The notes under the pieces are model-generated. The model had not been told where the DNA came from. It saw only the letters and a program-made list of their open reading frames with translations, and searched no databases. The translations under genes were made by a program, and so were the position numbers. 15,031 bases of DNA from Actinomycetes bacterium (GTDB lineage: Bacteria; Actinomycetota; CALGFH01), in NCBI GenBank assembly GCA_030152105.1, contig JASLIH010000665.1:1-15031 (forward strand), read 5' to 3'. Every line of letters begins with the position of its first letter. Positions within the stretch are counted from its first letter, which is position 1. Below are positions 14,915 through 15,031 of this stretch, in pieces.

Positions 14915-15031
14915 CGCCATCATCCCCCTAGGCGGTCAATTCCGCCTGAAGTGTTGGACAGGACATGCGTACGGCCAAGTATCCCGTAGCAGCCGAACGG
15001 GCCCAGATCCACATCCTTGCCCACTTCGCTC

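Overview
The window is very GC-rich (by eye around 70%), with strong G/C preference at third codon positions, frequent GTG starts and 4-nt start/stop overlaps. Together with the gene families seen, this suggests a chromosomal piece of an actinobacterium, possibly an uncultured soil lineage. The phylum is an inference; there is no rRNA or other phylogenetic marker here.

Left part (1-4637), all on the minus strand: a GMC-family FAD oxidoreductase, a two-gene ABC exporter (ATPase followed by a permease with an ATGA overlap), and a small VOC/glyoxalase-fold protein. A 238-bp divergent gap with a 20-bp palindrome separates the VOC gene from the next block.

Middle (4717-8787), plus strand: one 1356-residue protein with two class III cyclase domains, an AAA-type ATPase domain and a long helical/TPR-like C-terminus. 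This is the layout of the mammalian soluble adenylyl cyclase. A convergent gap (8788-9061) follows. It holds a perfect 10-bp hairpin and a four-copy 18-bp tandem repeat.

Right part (9062-13775), minus strand: a tight operon. In transcription order it encodes a zinc alcohol dehydrogenase, an amidohydrolase-family protein, a MIP18/DUF59 Fe-S assembly-type protein, a tyrosine-recombinase-like protein that has lost its catalytic residues, a 30-residue small protein, and an LVIVD-repeat beta-propeller protein. The first three resemble the accessory genes that accompany propane/soluble diiron monooxygenases (mim/prm clusters) in actinobacteria. No monooxygenase or GroEL gene is visible in the window. 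The last three genes are an unusual addition and are the best candidate for something undescribed. From the amidohydrolase to the small gene, each junction is a 4-nt overlap, so these products are probably made together.

Right edge (13858-14914): two broken genes face each other across a perfect 9-bp hairpin. One is an alpha/beta-hydrolase (haloacetate dehalogenase-like) lacking its N-terminal third and carrying a 1-nt frameshift. The other is an FG-GAP-repeat secreted protein whose signal peptide is out of frame with the mature part by 1 nt. In the last 117 bases (14915-15031) I see nothing beyond a Shine-Dalgarno-like AGGGGG just upstream of the latter. No tRNA, rRNA, CRISPR, insertion sequence or origin was seen.
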